22,206 bases of DNA from Saprolegnia diclina VS20 (lineage: Eukaryota > Oomycota > Saprolegniomycetes > Saprolegniales > Saprolegniaceae): NCBI RefSeq assembly GCF_000281045.1, contig NW_008246077.1, positions 306,653 through 328,858 on the forward strand, read 5' to 3'. How positions within the stretch are numbered: position 1 is the stretch's first letter; the number at the start of each line of letters is the position of its first letter. Below the pieces are notes generated by a model. That model did not search any database. It had not been told where the DNA came from and saw only the letters and a list, made by a program, of their open reading frames with translations. The position numbers and the translations under genes are program-made. Shown in pieces: positions 19,366-22,206 of the stretch.

Positions 19366-21861
19366 ATGCTTCGCGTGTCTGTGACCGCGCTCGCGAAGGC
19401 CACGACGGCCCGCGCCCTGGGCTACCAGCCGCTGCACGCTCTGCCTCTGCGCGCACTCTCGACTGCCGTCCCTGTGCATGGCCACCGCAAGAAGAAGCGC
19501 AAGGGCAAGAAGCCTTCGGCGACGTCGACCGATGGCATTGCCGAGGCCACGCTCATCGAAGGTACGCAGCGCCCTTCACGCGATGCAAACGCATGCGAAT
19601 GTAGGCTCGGACGTGGCAGTGGTCGACACGATGGCCACCAAGGCCGACAAGCCCGCGCCGCAGCATCACCACCATAACAGCAACAACAAGGCCGTCAAGA
19701 AGATCTCGCCGTTGGTCGAAGAAGCGACCAAGACGATTAGCCTCCTCGAAAACATTGCCGCGCTACAAAAGTCGCTGCCGGCGCCTGTGCACATCACGGC
19801 CATGCTCAAGCAGACGAGCGACGACCACGAAGACTCGTTCTTCAAGCTCTTTGATTTGTACCGCAAGCACGGCAACCCGACGATCGACGCGTCGTTTCTC
19901 GTACCGGGCATCGCCAAGTGCTGCGAGGTCGGCGACTCGGCGCAGGCCGTCGCGATCGCGCGCGACATGGTGCACAACGGCCGCGCCATCGACCGCGAGA
20001 CGCTCCTTTTGGTCCTGACGACCGCCGAGCGCAACGGCGCAGCCATTGACGCCATCGGCGTTCTCAACCTGCTCTTGCACGAAGATTTCGAAGTCACGAC
20101 GTCAGACTATGAGCGCATCCTGGCCATCTGCCACACGGCGCACTTTGAAGACGGCGCGCTGCAGGTCTTGCAGGCGCTGCGCACGCTCAAGTTTGTGCCG
20201 CCCGAGACGTACCTACACTGGCTCTCGCGCGCGGCCATGGTGTGGCGCGCCGACATTTTCCTCGCACTCCTCACGGAGATGCGACTCGCCGGTATGTGGA
20301 TGCTGGCGCCATCTTTGTTCTAGTGTATGGTGTCTTGTAGGCATTGAGCCGCGCATTCCGTCGCTCACGTCGCTCGAGGTCGGGCGCAAGGACCCGGCGC
20401 TGACCGTCATGGAAGGCGTCCGCGCTGTCGGCCTCGACCCGTGCTTTGCCATGTCGGTCGTGTACGAGTCGATCCACCAAGCGATTCGCGGCGAGCGCCG
20501 TGAGACTGGTGTGTCCAAGCGCCTCCGTGACGCGGCCACGGACAAGTACTTTTATACTAGACACACGATGACAGATCTCATGCCCGATTGTAGGTTTGGG
20601 GACCTGCGTGTGCACAAGCTGCATTGGGACGTGCAGCCAATCCCGCAGCTGCTCGAGACGCAGGTCGACACTCTGTCCTTGAGAAGCCACACAGCGTATT
20701 GAACGACTACGGTAGGCCGCGGGTCTGCTCCTCAAACAAGAGACGTTCCGCCGACTCAAGTACCACCAAGTGACGCGCGTCGAGTCGTACTTGCGCATGC
20801 TGCCCATCACGACCAACGTGACGCTCAACTTGCGCAAGCAGCTGCTGCGCATGTCGCTGCTCGTCAACACGCACCGCGTGAAGCGCAACAAGCACAAGAT
20901 CCTCGCCGAGTACGACGCGGGCAAGAGTCTCATCGACTTGAGCAACTCGCACAACTACCCGCCCGTGTCGCTCCTCCGCATCATTCTCGAAGCCCGCGGG
21001 TTCTCGCCCAAGGCCATCCGGGTACGTCCCTCGCGTTTCAGGTATCAAGTTGATATTTATGGACTCTCAACATTAGAAAGCGCTGGCGACGCCGGCGAGC
21101 TTGCGGTACCGCGACCAGCAAGAGCTCAACAAGGCGACGCACTACGACAGCATCCACCGCAGCGACCCGTTCTTGGGCCAACCGGCGTACAGCGCCGACT
21201 CGCTCGAGACGACGTTGACGCATTTCTTCAAGTCGCAAGGCATCCGCGTCAAGTACGCTTCTCCAAGCATCGATGAACTTGTTGCTCACCCTCAATTAGG
21301 ACGCAGGACGATCTCTGGGTCGAGCAAGAGAAGATTTACGGCCGGCCCGTGATCTCGCCCGACATTTTGCTCTTGGACCCGGTCGTCATCAACGGCGTGC
21401 CCGTGCGCTGGATCGACGCCAAGAACTACTATGGCGCCCACATTGTCAACAAGCGACTCATCGCCAAGCAGGTGCTATTTCTCTCTTTCCAAAGGCTTAA
21501 ATACTGATACCTTTGGGGCTAGCTGGCGTCGTACGTCAAGGAGTGGGGCCCCGGTGCCGTCGTCTTTGGCATGGGCTTCTCCGATATGATGTCGATCCCG
21601 GGTGTTGTCTGCCTCGACATGACGCCCGTGCCCACGACCAAGTACGGCTCGTTCAAGATGGTCGCCAAGTCGTATGCGTACTCGTTCTTGAATTTCTTCC
21701 GCTGGGCGCCGCACCTCGGCAGCGAGCTCACCCAAGAGTACGCGCACGCCAACGAGATGGAAATGGCCAAGCAGGATACGACGACGACGACCAAGCAGCT
21801 CGAGAACAACAAGCCGTCCGAGACCAAGCCCGACGACGCCGCCAAGGCCAAGAAGGCATAG
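19366..21861 (+). CDS. PPR-like / CDIN1-type (TPD) nuclease fusion, probably mitochondrial
   Basis: Eight exons (19366-19561, 19605-20291, 20341-20545, 20594-20663, 20716-21021, 21077-21252, 21300-21471, 21523-21861) join in phase to 716 residues. The N-terminus is Arg/Ala-rich without acids and has RALSTAVP, like a mitochondrial targeting peptide, then HRKKKRKGKKP and a His-run. Residues ~90-350 are ~35-residue helical repeats of PPR type (for example LLLVLTTAERNGAAIDAIGV). Residues ~375-650 match CDIN1 (C15orf41): NYPPVSLLRIILEARG, then SPDILLLD and VPVRWIDAKNYYGA, giving the PD-(D/E)XK residues D568, D586 and K588, and GPGAVVFGMGF. The C-terminus is charged. Donor 20664 (GTCGAC) is atypical. 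Intron 3 (20546-20593) is 48 bp, in frame and stop-free, and contains ATGs (20568), so a CDIN1-only product is possible. Role inferred: organellar RNA or DNA nuclease guided by PPR repeats. Confidence 0.8.
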
Positions 21862-21875
21862 ATACACTCACACAG

Positions 21876-22206
21876 CTAATAGATGAAGATGATACCTACG
21901 GCGACGTGCGCGAAAATGATGTGTGCCTTGAACTGCAGCCATCGGTCTTGGTCCGTGTCATCACCATGTGTGCGTCGACGACCCTTCTTGCCTGGAGCGA
22001 GGCATTGTGCGACGTCGTCCTTGTAACCATCTCTGTAGACTGTGCGCGACGTGACTACGGCGAGCAAATGTGTCGACCTTCTGCTCCAAGGTCCCCACAT
22101 GCTGCATCTACTGCCATATTTGGGCGTGGCGATCTTGGCGCGGAGCCAGCGACGATGGCAAAGCCAGCGAGGCGGAGCCGATGAAATCCATCTTTTGTCG
22201 CGTGGT
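21876..22206 (-). CDS. Possible 3' end of a small membrane protein gene, partial
   Basis: A minus-strand frame stays open from the right edge to a stop at 21876-21878. The last ~50 residues look coding: a basic, polar stretch (GKKGRRRTHGDDTDQDRWLQ) followed by a hydrophobic tail FKAHIIFAHVAVGIIFIY that could be a membrane helix ending the chain. The upstream part of the frame is less convincing. An intron may intervene near 22040, because another frame there reads GTLEQKVDTFARR after an ATG at 22105. It is convergent with the PPR-CDIN1 gene, only 14 bp beyond its stop. No family recognised. Confidence 0.35.
   Translation of the reverse strand, partial: PRDKRWISSAPPRWLCHRRWLRAKIATPKYGSRCSMWGPWSRRSTHLLAVVTSRTVYRDGYKDDVAQCLAPGKKGRRRTHGDDTDQDRWLQFKAHIIFAHVAVGIIFIY

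Noticed and set aside
19366-20702. Separate PPR gene ending at the stop at 20700-20702
   Set aside because: It needs retention of introns 20546-20593 and 20664-20715, and leaves the nuclease half without a clear start; the fused model closes every phase. Kept as an alternative only.

Overview
The window looks like nuclear DNA of an oomycete, most likely a Saprolegniales water mould (Aphanomyces/Saprolegnia/Achlya type). The reasons are gene-dense, GC-rich coding sequence cut by very short introns (40-65 bp), and oomycete-style families: an LRR receptor kinase of the TKL group with one repeat per exon, a bZIP-like/START-like protein, a secreted multi-EGF protein, a SKN1/KRE6-type glucan protein and a GTPase/von Willebrand A protein. 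No prokaryotic operon signals, no complete mobile element and no tRNA were recognised. Gene models were built by hand from splice sites, phase consistency and family similarity. 37 introns are proposed; 26 begin GTAC and 35 end TAG.

Layout. 1-1066 (-): SKN1/KRE6-like glucan-synthesis protein, running off the left edge. 1067-2714: AT-richer spacer. 2715-3652 (-): LigB-type (4,5-DOPA) extradiol dioxygenase. 3653-4855: spacer with a possible decayed membrane-protein gene. 4856-5632 (-): RBM22/SLT11-like splicing factor that lacks the usual RRM. 5928-7227 (-): bZIP-like/START-like protein. 7624-10121 (+): LRR receptor-like TKL kinase, 11 exons. 10122-10871: convergent spacer. 10872-13125 (-): secreted EGF-rich protein. 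13210-14629 (-): EndoU ribonuclease with an added IQ motif and tryptophan-glycine tail. 14870-15164 (+): 66-residue zinc-ribbon-like tail-anchored protein in three tiny exons. 15165-15899: spacer. About 15900-19164 (-): decayed GTPase + vWA gene with stops and many frame changes. 19366-21861 (+): predicted fusion of a mitochondrial PPR-like region with a CDIN1-type PD-(D/E)XK nuclease. 21876 to the right edge (-): possible end of a small membrane protein.

The genes do not form one pathway. RNA biology recurs (RBM22-like factor, EndoU nuclease, PPR-nuclease fusion), as do wall/surface functions (SKN1-like, EGF-rich, receptor kinase). The most striking items are the PPR-CDIN1 fusion, the WG-repeat tail on EndoU, the RRM-less RBM22 homologue beside genes whose introns use GTAC donors, and the pseudogene whose P-loop and MIDAS residues are also lost.
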